Source of the DNA: VBAU01 sp036005185
Lineage (GTDB): Bacteria > Bacteroidota > Bacteroidia > Chitinophagales > Chitinophagaceae
Length of the DNA stretch: 64,000 nt
Reading direction: 5' to 3'
NCBI GenBank assembly: GCA_036005185.1
Contig: DASYQS010000002.1
Coordinates: forward strand, 62,001 to 126,000
A program made the position numbers and the translations under genes. The first letter of the stretch is position 1; each line of letters starts with the position of its first letter. Positions 16,139 through 23,932 of the stretch are shown here, in pieces. The notes beneath the pieces are model-generated. The model made no database searches. It saw only the letters and a program-made list of their open reading frames with translations, and had not been told where the DNA came from.

Positions 16139-16890
16139 CCTTCGGCTCTTGTTGCTTTTCTTGCCAGTTTCAAAAAAACCTCATCCATTGAGTTGGCCTC
16201 ATAAGTTTTTTTAAGTTGAGACGGAGTATCCAAGGCATCAATTCTTCCATCAACCATGATCGAAACACGATTACAGTATTCGGCTTCATCCATATAATGC
16301 GTGGTAACAAAAACAGTAATCCCTGTTTCTGCAGCTTGATAGATCATGTTCCAAAACTCTCTTCTTGTTACCGGATCAACACCTCCGGTTGGCTCGTCTA
16401 AAAAAACAATTTGAGGTTCATGAAATATAGCAACAGAAAATGCCAGCTTCTGTCTCCAGCCAAGCGGCAATGCTTTCACGAGTTTATTGGCCTCATTTTC
16501 CATGTGCAGTTGCTTAAGAATAAATTCCGTTTTTTCTTTAATGTACTGGTCACTCTTGCCATAAATACCTGCATAAAAACGAATATTCTCTTTTACGGTC
16601 AGGTCTTCATACAATGAAAATTTCTGGCTCATGTAGCCAATATTCTTCTTGATCTTTTCATTTTCTTTATACACATCAAAGCCCGCCACACTGCCAGTGC
16701 CGGAAGTTGGCAATGATAAGCCACAAAGCATGCGCATGGCTGTGGTTTTACCTGCCCCATTAGCACCAAGAAAGCCGAATATTTCCCCCTTATTTACTTC
16801 AAAAGAAATTTGATCAACGGCTGTAAAATTTCCAAACCGCTTGGTAAGTTTTTCCGCTTGTATAGCTTTATCCATTGTCATAAAGTTCAT
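16135..16890 (-). CDS. ABC exporter ATP-binding protein with degenerate signature motif
   Basis: A cytoplasmic ATPase. Walker A is GANGAGKT, Walker B is IVFLDEPTGGVDP, and the H-loop His is in VFVTTHYMDEAEYC. The ABC signature reads LPLGWRQKLA rather than LSGGQ. This LPLGWRQ form is known from one half of the fused YbhF ATPase. ATG codons at 16890, 16881 and 16875 are all possible starts; the core begins at 16875. It overlaps the ICMT gene by 4 bases. Together with the next upstream ATPase it probably makes an asymmetric pair. Confidence 0.93.
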   Translation of the reverse strand: MNFMTMDKAIQAEKLTKRFGNFTAVDQISFEVNKGEIFGFLGANGAGKTTAMRMLCGLSLPTSGTGSVAGFDVYKENEKIKKNIGYMSQKFSLYEDLTVKENIRFYAGIYGKSDQYIKEKTEFILKQLHMENEANKLVKALPLGWRQKLAFSVAIFHEPQIVFLDEPTGGVDPVTRREFWNMIYQAAETGITVFVTTHYMDEAEYCNRVSIMVDGRIDALDTPSQLKKTYEANSMDEVFLKLARKATRAEG

Positions 16891-16930
16891 GTTGCTGAAT
16901 AGAACCCTGAACGCACAAGTGAGTGACACC

Positions 16931-16980
16931 TACTTACCGGCAGGCAGGCAAGAGGCGTTCAATACTTGCCTGCCGGCAGG
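16931..16980. repeat. GC-rich inverted repeat between the two ATPase genes
   Basis: CAGGCAAG (16945-16952) pairs with CTTGCCTG (16965-16972), and CCTGCCGGCAGG (16969-16980) is itself a perfect palindrome. The GC content is far above that of the surroundings. It resembles the dispersed CCTGCCGGCAGGCAGG-type intergenic repeats of several bacterial groups. Confidence 0.7.
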
Positions 16981-17011
16981 GAATTCCTAAAGCTGGTAAC
17001 ATAAAATCAAT

Positions 17012-17977
17012 TTAAATTTTCATCAATGCCATAAAACAATCTTCAATATCAGGTTCTGCTCTTTTCAGTTTTAAGTCTTGGTTGGATCGCTGCAACAGAA
17101 AGTCTTTGAATGCTCCTTCACTAAAACCATTTTTCATAACTGCATGATGAAACTCACCAAAAGGATATGCATCTTCAACTTGCTCAAACTCTTTCAGGTC
17201 CTTCAATAAACGAAGCATATCGGAAGCACGGGCAGCCATGATGGGTTTTTTAAATTCATCGATAATTCCTTGCGGTGTATTGATAGATAAAATTTTTCCT
17301 GTTTGTATCAATGCCACGCGATCGCATAAACTAGCTTCATCCATGTAAGGAGTAGAAACAAGAATAGTGATGTCTTGTTCCTTCAGACGCTTCAGCATTT
17401 CCCAAAATTCTTTTCTTGATACAGCATCAACACCTGTAGTGGGCTCATCTAAAAACAAAACCGAAGGCCGATGAATGAGCGCACAGCTCAAAGCCAGCTT
17501 CTGCTTCATGCCTCCGGATAATTTTCCCGCACGCCTGTCCTTAAACGGTTCTATTTGAGAATAGATATCCTTAATGAGGTCATAATTTTCATGAATAGTT
17601 GTTTTGAAAATGGTAGCAAAGAATTCCAGATTTTCTTCAACAGTCAAATCCTGATAAAGTGAAAATCTTCCTGGCATGTACCCTACCCTGTTTCTTATTT
17701 CCTTGTAATCTTTTACAACATCAAATCCATCAACCGTCGCATTTCCGCCGTCAGCAAGCAATAAGGTTGTAAGTATCCGGAACAATGATGTTTTGCCAGC
17801 GCCATCAGGGCCAATAATGCCAAACAATTCTCCCTTGCTTACATCAAAGCTGATGCCCTGCAAAGCTTTTACTATGTCTTTCTTTTTGCCGTAAAGCTTA
17901 ACTATATTATTTACCTGTACACCCCCATCCCCTGAAGGGGGGCTTTGAATATTTCCGTTAGTTGAAAGTTTAATCAT
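17012..17977 (-). CDS. ABC exporter ATP-binding protein with canonical signature
   Basis: A cytoplasmic ATPase with Walker A GPDGAGKT, signature LSGGMKQKLA, Walker B VLFLDEPTTGVDA and a switch residue in ILVSTPYMDEA, where the usual H-loop His is replaced by Pro. The start is placed at 17977 (MIKLSTNGNIQ); the frame is open to 18022 but then overlaps hlyD. Residues 12-19 (SPPSGDGG) are translated from a palindromic repeat. With the other ATPase it matches the two halves of YbhF, here as separate genes. The missing H-loop His suggests that this site may hydrolyse ATP poorly. Confidence 0.93.
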   Translation of the reverse strand: MIKLSTNGNIQSPPSGDGGVQVNNIVKLYGKKKDIVKALQGISFDVSKGELFGIIGPDGAGKTSLFRILTTLLLADGGNATVDGFDVVKDYKEIRNRVGYMPGRFSLYQDLTVEENLEFFATIFKTTIHENYDLIKDIYSQIEPFKDRRAGKLSGGMKQKLALSCALIHRPSVLFLDEPTTGVDAVSRKEFWEMLKRLKEQDITILVSTPYMDEASLCDRVALIQTGKILSINTPQGIIDEFKKPIMAARASDMLRLLKDLKEFEQVEDAYPFGEFHHAVMKNGFSEGAFKDFLLQRSNQDLKLKRAEPDIEDCFMALMKI

Positions 17978-18020
17978 CACAAAATATTTGTTTGATAACA
18001 CCCCTTTAGGGGATGGGGGC
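17921..18020. repeat. Inverted pair of palindrome-centred repeats at the hlyD-ATPase junction
   Basis: One copy (17921-17946) has the core CCCCTGAAGGGG and continues GGCTTT. The other (18000-18020) has CCCCTTTAGGGG and continues ATGGGGGC; it is in the opposite orientation. The first copy lies inside the ATPase coding sequence and the second supplies the last codons and stop of hlyD (18006-18008). This is the second of three inverted pairs of the same family. Confidence 0.7.
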
Positions 18021-18950
18021 AAATTTTACTTCACCATACATTCCAATTTTCAGATAACCATCATTTTTTACTTTTATCTTGGTTGCATATACAAGATTTG
18101 CACGTTCTTCTTTTGTTTGAATAGTTTTTGGTGTAAACTCTGCTTTATCTGATATCCATGTAATTGTCCCTGGAAACTCACGATATTTTTTTGCACCGCT
18201 ATCGATCAGCACTGTCACCTGTTGTCCTAATCTTATTTGTGGTAATTGTTCGCCTGTTACATAAGCTCTCAATGTCATCGTTGAAAGATCAGCGATTTTG
18301 TATAAAGCTTTTCCATTTGAAGTGACCTCACCAGCCTCGGCATATTTCGTAATAACAGTGCCATTTATTGGATTTTTAATATTTGTTTTATCCAATTGAT
18401 CTTGTAATTGCTCTGCCTTTTTTGCTAACGGTTTCCCTTCGCTCAATATGCTGCGATTTTGCGTAGCCACATTTGTTTTCTGAACATTTATTTGTTGTTG
18501 CGTAACAGTCATCTGCTTTTTTACCGCCTCAATTTGATAGTTGATATCATCAAGTTGCTTTTTTGTAGCAGCATCTTCTTTTAAAAGATTTTCAGTTCTG
18601 GTTCTTTCATGCAAGAGATTATTAAGCTGTGTTTGCTGCACACCCAACTGATCTTGCAATAATTTTATTTGTGGTGTAACATCCGATGTTTTTTCATTTA
18701 AAGCATGGATGCTTGCTTGTACCTGTTGCTTTTGCAAACTAAGATCAGTAGGGTCAACAAGCCCTACAATACTGTCTTTTGCAATTGTTGATCCTTCATC
18801 AATATTTAGTGATAAAATTTTCCCCGACGCGGTAGCTGATACAATCACTTCATCCGCTTCAAATGTCCCTGATGCGTCGAATTTATTCCCATTTCGATTG
18901 CATGATGTTAATAATAAAATGAAGAAAGCAGTTATGACTCTTGTACTCAT
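18006..18950 (-). CDS. HlyD/RND-type membrane fusion lipoprotein of the exporter
   Basis: A 314-residue adaptor. The N-terminus MSTRVITAFFILLLTSCNRN is a lipoprotein signal with the lipobox LLTSC, so it is probably anchored to a membrane by a lipid. Residues about 35-65 and 190-225 form the split biotinyl-lipoyl domain, between them is a long coiled-coil hairpin (about 70-190, rich in Gln/Lys), and the C-terminus is a beta-barrel. It should bridge the inner-membrane permeases to TolC. The C-terminal residues APIP and the stop come from a palindromic repeat. Confidence 0.93.
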   Translation of the reverse strand: MSTRVITAFFILLLTSCNRNGNKFDASGTFEADEVIVSATASGKILSLNIDEGSTIAKDSIVGLVDPTDLSLQKQQVQASIHALNEKTSDVTPQIKLLQDQLGVQQTQLNNLLHERTRTENLLKEDAATKKQLDDINYQIEAVKKQMTVTQQQINVQKTNVATQNRSILSEGKPLAKKAEQLQDQLDKTNIKNPINGTVITKYAEAGEVTSNGKALYKIADLSTMTLRAYVTGEQLPQIRLGQQVTVLIDSGAKKYREFPGTITWISDKAEFTPKTIQTKEERANLVYATKIKVKNDGYLKIGMYGEVKFAPIP

Positions 18951-18959
18951 AAATGAAAT

Positions 18960-20222
18960 TTATTGTTTGCCTAATGTTGTTTGATAATTGATTTGAGCCT
19001 GCAATAATTGCAATTGGTGGGTGATGAGTGCTTGTCTTGCCTGGTCTTCTGCATTTACTTCACGCAGATAATCATTGGCTGTTATGACTCCATTCTGCAA
19101 CTGCGCCCTTGCGGCGTCCTTTACCTGAAGCCGCAGGTCGATGATCCCTTTATCCGTTTCAATCAGCTGATTTATTTTTTCAATTTCCGATTGCTGTTGT
19201 TTCAGTTGCGTATTAGTATTCAGCAAAAAAGTCTCTCTTTGTACATCTACCATTTTTTTATTTACTTCATTTAACTGTTTTTCCTTTTTGATGGTATATA
19301 ACCCGCCCAAAGGCCAGTTAAGTCTGACACCGGCAATGTAGAACCAATCGAAATCATTTTTCAACAAGTTCAATGCCGGGCGGCCATAACCGCCCTGTGC
19401 AAATAAACTCGCCTTTGGTAAATTTCGTGCGGTGATTAATTTATTTTGTTGCTCTATTAATGTGGATTGATTATCATACAACTTTAATTCAGGCCGCGAA
19501 ATACCAGCCACCGCAACATCGTTAACAACCGGCTTATCGAACACTGTAGTTTCATTCAAAGATTGATTTAGAAATAAGCCCAAGGTTTCTATAAATCCTT
19601 TTCTCGTTGCCTTTAGCTCAATTACCCGCTGATCAGTTTGCAGCAATTGCGCTTTTAGTACATTCAAATTCGATTTAAGCGCCACTCCATTTTTTACTTG
19701 GGCATCTACCTGCTTAATACCAACCTCTACATCCTCTCGCAGAATGTCAGTCTGTTTTATTTGTTCATCAAGAAACAAAATCCCAAGGTAAATTTGATTG
19801 ATACGGTCTTTTAATTTGTACAACTCTACCTCCACCTTCTGGTCCTCTACTTCAGCATTCAGCCTTGCCGCTTTTTTTTGTTCCTGAATTACTCCGCCAT
19901 CATATACAACCTGGTTTACATCGGCAAAAACCTTATACTGGTCTTTGGCCGGGGCCTCAAACTTAAAACCGGAAAAACTAACATCAATTTCAGTAACATC
20001 CGACTGATAGGTCGCTTGTCCGTTCACAGTCACCTGTGGCAAATAACCTTTCTGAAGATTTTCAATCGTAAGAGATTCGGTTTGTTTCACAAAATCTTTT
20101 TGCTTTATAACAGGATAATTTCTTTGTGCCAGCTCATAAGCCTGGCCAAGTGTGAGACGATCAATAGTTTGAGCCGAAAGTTGTTCCGCGAACAAGATGA
20201 ATAGTAAGAGCCAATTTTTCAT
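18960..20222 (-). CDS. TolC-family outer membrane efflux protein
   Basis: A 420-residue protein with a signal peptide (ending near LSAQ). Two repeats of long amphipathic helices plus short beta segments are visible, starting LTLGQAYELAQRNYPVIKQK (first repeat) and ISRPELKLYDNQSTLIEQQN (second repeat). It forms the trimeric exit duct. It is first among the transport genes, 9 bases before hlyD. A candidate operator of the operon's TetR regulator lies 13 bases upstream of the start codon. Confidence 0.94.
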   Translation of the reverse strand: MKNWLLLFILFAEQLSAQTIDRLTLGQAYELAQRNYPVIKQKDFVKQTESLTIENLQKGYLPQVTVNGQATYQSDVTEIDVSFSGFKFEAPAKDQYKVFADVNQVVYDGGVIQEQKKAARLNAEVEDQKVEVELYKLKDRINQIYLGILFLDEQIKQTDILREDVEVGIKQVDAQVKNGVALKSNLNVLKAQLLQTDQRVIELKATRKGFIETLGLFLNQSLNETTVFDKPVVNDVAVAGISRPELKLYDNQSTLIEQQNKLITARNLPKASLFAQGGYGRPALNLLKNDFDWFYIAGVRLNWPLGGLYTIKKEKQLNEVNKKMVDVQRETFLLNTNTQLKQQQSEIEKINQLIETDKGIIDLRLQVKDAARAQLQNGVITANDYLREVNAEDQARQALITHQLQLLQAQINYQTTLGKQ

Positions 20223-20234
20223 ATACCGATTTTT

Positions 20235-20250
20235 TTAACCAGACGGTTAA
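20235..20250. promoter_or_regulatory. Candidate TetR operator upstream of tolC
   Basis: The sequence TTAACCAGACGGTTAA is an inverted repeat with arms TTAACC/GGTTAA and a 4-base centre. It lies between the tetR stop and the tolC start. An identical-arm copy precedes tetR. Confidence 0.8.
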
Positions 20251-20264
20251 TAAGAGTCAAAAAA

Positions 20265-20882
20265 TTATTTTTTAATAGCATCTATAATGAATTTGGGGAC
20301 TTCTTTTTTTCGCTGTTCCATAAACTCACGGAATTGCATTTCCCCTAAACTCATCCTCAATTGAAAAATTGGTTTTGCCATAAATGGGAAGATGCATAAT
20401 GAAAGCATATTCATTAACAATTGTACAGGGTTGATTCGCTTGATCGTTCCTTTTTTTATTTCTTTTTCAATTTGCTTTAGAAATAATACAGGGTTAGGGA
20501 AACCAAACTTTTCATTCAGTTTTTTAAAAAAAGAAACGGGGTTCTGATTAATCTCATTGAGCACAAACAAAGGCAAGTATGGATTTTCGACCATTACGGT
20601 AATGTATTCGTCGGCAAAATGTTCTATTTTTTCAAAAAGCGGCATGTTCGATTCAAAAATGAAATTGATTTTGGGAAACAATTTCTGAGCCGATTCCATA
20701 AAAATCACTTCAAATAATTTTTCCTTGCTTCGAAAATAATAATGAAGTAAAGCCTTATTAATACTTGCCTCATCGGCAATGTCCTGCATCCGGGCGCCCG
20801 CCAATCCTTTCGTCAAAAAAACCTTCCTTGCCGCCACAAGAATTTTTGTTTCAGCGGACTGATCTTTTTTAATTTTGACCAT
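20265..20882 (-). CDS. TetR-family transcriptional regulator of the exporter operon
   Basis: The start MVKIKKDQSAETKILVAARK at 20882 is preferred over a longer frame (20918) that would read through the operator. The N-terminal helix-turn-helix (about residues 10-56) contains LAGARMQDIADEASINKALLHYYFRSKEKL, of which positions 25-54 make the DNA-binding part. The C-terminal ligand domain has no close named relative that I recognise. It is first in the operon and probably represses itself and the transport genes through the two matched palindromes. The CecR-YbhGFSR system of E. coli has the same logic. Confidence 0.92.
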   Translation of the reverse strand: MVKIKKDQSAETKILVAARKVFLTKGLAGARMQDIADEASINKALLHYYFRSKEKLFEVIFMESAQKLFPKINFIFESNMPLFEKIEHFADEYITVMVENPYLPLFVLNEINQNPVSFFKKLNEKFGFPNPVLFLKQIEKEIKKGTIKRINPVQLLMNMLSLCIFPFMAKPIFQLRMSLGEMQFREFMEQRKKEVPKFIIDAIKK

Positions 20883-20887
20883 AAAAT

Positions 20888-20903
20888 TTAACCAAATGGT
20901 TAA
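20888..20903. promoter_or_regulatory. Candidate TetR operator upstream of tetR
   Basis: The sequence TTAACCAAATGGTTAA has the same arms (TTAACC/GGTTAA) and the same 4-base centre length as the copy before tolC. It lies 5 bases upstream of the chosen tetR start, consistent with autorepression. Confidence 0.82.
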
Positions 20904-21024
20904 CAAAGGTAAAAACATCCGCTAGTTTTCCAAATAATTTTGGCGAATGGCAGGCTCACGCATGCAGAAAGCGGAAATTAGGCAGTAAAATGCAGGCTCA
21001 GCAGAAATTTAAAAGGTCAAACAA

Positions 21025-22023
21025 TCATGCTGGAGCTAATTGCAATGTTTGAAGCTGTGTATTAATAAAAGCTATTTCTTCCGGCGACAGTTTTATATTA
21101 GCCGCTTTTGCATTATCTATTGCCTGATCGGCGTTTCTTGCACCCGCTAGCGCAAGGGTAATTCCAGGCTGATCAATTGTCCAACGTAATACTAATTGAG
21201 GTAATGTAGCCCCTTTATTTTCAGCTAGTGGACGTAAAGAATTAAGCATTCGATTAACCCTCGCAATATTTTCATCACTGAAATAATTTAACTCTCTCCG
21301 GTGATCATCTCCGCTGAAAACATGGCCTGGTTTTATTTTTCCCGTCAACAATCCTCTTTGCAAAGGGCTATAAGCAATGATCGATTTTTTATTTTCGATA
21401 CAATAAGGCACTAAATCTTTTTCAATCTGTCGCAGTATCATACTGTATGGAACCTGGTCTGATGCAAGCTTAAATGTTTTCTCCGCTTCTTGCATTAAGG
21501 CAACAGAATAATTACATACACCGGCTTCCCTGATCTTTCCCTGTTCCTTCAATTTTATCATCGCTTCCATTGTCTCAGATACCGGAGTCGTTGAATCACG
21601 CCAATGCGCCTGGTAAAGATCAATATAATCGGTCTTTAACCTTCGCAAAGAATTTTCACATTCCAAAAAAATGCTCTTCTTAGAAGAGAGTTTATACATA
21701 TCGAATTCTTTGCCATCATTCGACATGGTTTTAAAATAAAACTCGCCTTCCTTTACATCCCACCTTAACCCGTACTTCGTTAATATTTGCACCTTATCTC
21801 TCGGTATTCCTTGTAAAGCTTCAGCAATAATTTCTTCACTCAACCCTTGACCATAAGCTGGTGCTGTATCAATAGATGTTACACCCATTTCGTAAGCTGC
21901 TCGTATTGCTTTTACTGCTTCATTCCTATCGCTACCGCCCCATTTCCAGCCGCCAATAGCCCAAGCACCAAATGTGATGACTGAACATTTTAAGTTTGTT
22001 TCGCCAATTTTTCTGTATTCCAT
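21025..22023 (-). CDS. Aldo/keto reductase
   Basis: A 332-residue cytoplasmic NADPH-dependent oxidoreductase with a TIM-barrel. Seen: the N-terminal GAWAIGGWKWGG, the catalytic Asp/Tyr pair in SIDTAPAYGQGLSEE near residue 52, a catalytic Lys in LTKYGLRWD, and His in YQAHWRD. The Ser/Arg-rich cofactor region is near the C-terminus (AGARNADQA). The sequence type resembles general-stress / YdhF-like aldo-keto reductases. It lies 23 bases downstream of the homogentisate dioxygenase gene; the substrate is unknown. Confidence 0.92.
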   Translation of the reverse strand: MEYRKIGETNLKCSVITFGAWAIGGWKWGGSDRNEAVKAIRAAYEMGVTSIDTAPAYGQGLSEEIIAEALQGIPRDKVQILTKYGLRWDVKEGEFYFKTMSNDGKEFDMYKLSSKKSIFLECENSLRRLKTDYIDLYQAHWRDSTTPVSETMEAMIKLKEQGKIREAGVCNYSVALMQEAEKTFKLASDQVPYSMILRQIEKDLVPYCIENKKSIIAYSPLQRGLLTGKIKPGHVFSGDDHRRELNYFSDENIARVNRMLNSLRPLAENKGATLPQLVLRWTIDQPGITLALAGARNADQAIDNAKAANIKLSPEEIAFINTQLQTLQLAPA

Positions 22024-22024
22024 C

Positions 22025-22052
22025 TTGATTATTGATTACTCATTATTCATTC
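22025..22052. repeat. Heptad-period tract between hmgA and the reductase gene
   Basis: Four 7-base units (TTGATTA twice, then CTCATTA and a TTCATTC unit). The word NATTATT is shared with the tracts at 34.2 and 36.5 kb. The tract overlaps the stop codon of the dioxygenase gene (22047-22049). Confidence 0.6.
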
Positions 22053-23204
22053 TGCCCAACTCATTACATAATTCTGGTTCTCTATTTCCAATGCTTCTTT
22101 GGTCAGCATCAAAGGATGAAATGTATCCACCATCACGGCCAATTCTTTTGTTTCTTTTGCACCAATACTTTTTTGTACTGCACCTGGGTGAGGGCCGTGA
22201 GGAATGCCAGCCGGATGCAGTGTAATCATTCCTCTTGTTACATTTTTACGGCTCATAAAATCTCCATCCACATAATAGATCACTTCATCACTATCAATAT
22301 TACTATGATTATAGGGAGCTGGGATCGCCTGTGGATGATAATCAAACAACCTCGGACAAAATGAACAAACAACAAAATTGTTTGCTTCAAAGGTTTGATG
22401 CACAGGCGGCGGCTGGTGCACACGACCTGTGATCGGTTCAAAATCATGAATGGAAAAAGCAAATGGATAACAATATCCGTCCCACCCAACAATATCAAAA
22501 GGATGAGTGCCGTAATGCAAACCATAAAGCACACCTTTCTTTTTTGCTTTAATCAAAAAATCGCCCTTTTCATCATAGCTAGGCAAATTTTGCGGAGGGC
22601 GAATATCTCTTTCACAATACGGCGAGTGTTCAAGCAATTGTCCATACTTGCTTACATATTTTTTGGGAAAACGTATTGGACTAAATGATTCAACAATAAA
22701 TAAATGGTTATTCGCATCACTGAACTCAATTTGATAAATAGTTCCCCTTGGTATGATCAGATAATCGCCATAATCAAAAGGCAATTCGCCATACATCGTC
22801 CGAAGCATGCCTTTGCCCTCATGCACAAAAATCAATTCGTCAGCATCGGTATTTTTATAAAAATAAGTTTTCATGCTCTCTTGCGGTGCCGCTAATACAA
22901 GATGGCAATCATTGTTCACCAATACGGCTTTTCGACTCTGTAAAAAATCTTTTTCAGGTTTTATATTAAATCCTTCAAAGCTACGGTGCCTGAGCATTTT
23001 TTCTTCCGCCACATTTGGTGCAACCATTATCTGAGGCTCAGTTTTTATGATTTGAGTAGGGGGATGATAATGATACAGTAATGAATAATCGTTTGAAAAG
23101 CCCTCCGTAGAAAATAATTGTTCTGAATACAAACCACCATCGGCCTTTCGAAACTGCGTGTGTCGTTTATGAGGAATAGTTCCGAGTTTATAATAGTAAG
23201 GCAT
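22047..23204 (-). CDS. hmgA: Homogentisate 1,2-dioxygenase
   Basis: A 385-residue cupin-type iron enzyme that opens homogentisate to maleylacetoacetate in tyrosine/phenylalanine breakdown. Iron ligands are visible in PYNHSNIDSDEVIYYVDG (His and Glu) and in HPAGIPHGPHPG (His); PPPVHQTFEA carries the catalytic His. It is shorter than animal enzymes (about 440-445) but of the size common in Bacteroidota. Other genes of the pathway (hppD, fumarylacetoacetase) are not in this window. Confidence 0.95.
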   Translation of the reverse strand: MPYYYKLGTIPHKRHTQFRKADGGLYSEQLFSTEGFSNDYSLLYHYHPPTQIIKTEPQIMVAPNVAEEKMLRHRSFEGFNIKPEKDFLQSRKAVLVNNDCHLVLAAPQESMKTYFYKNTDADELIFVHEGKGMLRTMYGELPFDYGDYLIIPRGTIYQIEFSDANNHLFIVESFSPIRFPKKYVSKYGQLLEHSPYCERDIRPPQNLPSYDEKGDFLIKAKKKGVLYGLHYGTHPFDIVGWDGYCYPFAFSIHDFEPITGRVHQPPPVHQTFEANNFVVCSFCPRLFDYHPQAIPAPYNHSNIDSDEVIYYVDGDFMSRKNVTRGMITLHPAGIPHGPHPGAVQKSIGAKETKELAVMVDTFHPLMLTKEALEIENQNYVMSWAE

Positions 23205-23211
23205 AAATAAG

Positions 23212-23328
23212 ACCCTCCTAATCCTCCCTAAAGGGAGGACTTTAAATTTTGATGTAGAATTAAAGATCTAAGGCTGATTAAAGATATGAAGACATTAAGT
23301 CTCCTCTTCATTGGAGATTTAGAAGGGT
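23212..23328. repeat. Inverted pair of palindrome-centred repeats upstream of hmgA
   Basis: The first copy (23212-23243) reads ACCCTCCTAATC then the core CCTCCCTAAAGGGAGG (23223-23238) and ACTTT. The second (23297-23328), on the opposite strand, keeps the flanks AAGTCTCC and AGAAGGGT but has a degenerate core. The spacing is about 55 bases. This is the clearest case showing that the flanks, not only the palindrome, are conserved. Confidence 0.7.
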
Positions 23329-23464
23329 TGACAATTCCAACATAGTTAAAAGAAAAACATACTTCCATTTCCTTTTATCGATCCAATATGTGAAGTTTCT
23401 GTGGAAAAGCATAAAAAAATTCTATGCTAAAGTTAGGAAATACTAATTTCCGTTTTTACAAATT

Positions 23465-23869
23465 ATGAAATTGCCAACCGCAGGCTTATTGATCGTTGAA
23501 AACAGAAAATTATTACTTGCATACAGCAAGAACAAGCAATGCTTTTATCTGCCAGGAGGAAAAATTGATGAAGGCGAAACAGCAAGAAAAGCTTTATGCA
23601 GAGAGATAGCTGAAGAAATGAATGTGCTTATTGATGAAGGAGAATTAAAATATTATACACATATTACAGCTCCTGCTTATGGAGAAACAAATGGAATTGT
23701 TATGGAGCAGGATTGTTTCTTTCTTAAACGTAATATTACACCTGAACCCGCTTCAGAAATTGGTGAGCTGAAATATTTTTCTCTTTCAGATTATCTTTCA
23801 GAGTCTAACCGTGCACCCGGAGCGCTAATGGTGCTGGAACAATTGAAAGCGGATGACTATATTGATTGA
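23465..23869 (+). CDS. NUDIX hydrolase
   Basis: A 134-residue protein. The NUDIX box is complete: GGKIDEGETARKALCREIAE followed by EMNV, matching G-x5-E-x7-REUxEExGU with M for G near its end. It hydrolyses a nucleoside diphosphate linked to another group; the substrate cannot be told from sequence. It is monocistronic or paired with the phosphodiesterase 63 bases downstream. The start ATG follows an AT-rich region. Confidence 0.92.
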   Translation: MKLPTAGLLIVENRKLLLAYSKNKQCFYLPGGKIDEGETARKALCREIAEEMNVLIDEGELKYYTHITAPAYGETNGIVMEQDCFFLKRNITPEPASEIGELKYFSLSDYLSESNRAPGALMVLEQLKADDYID

Positions 23870-23932
23870 AAATAATCGAAAGAATTCTACCAAGAATTCT
23901 TTACTATACAACCTTTTTAATTTCGTTTTCTT

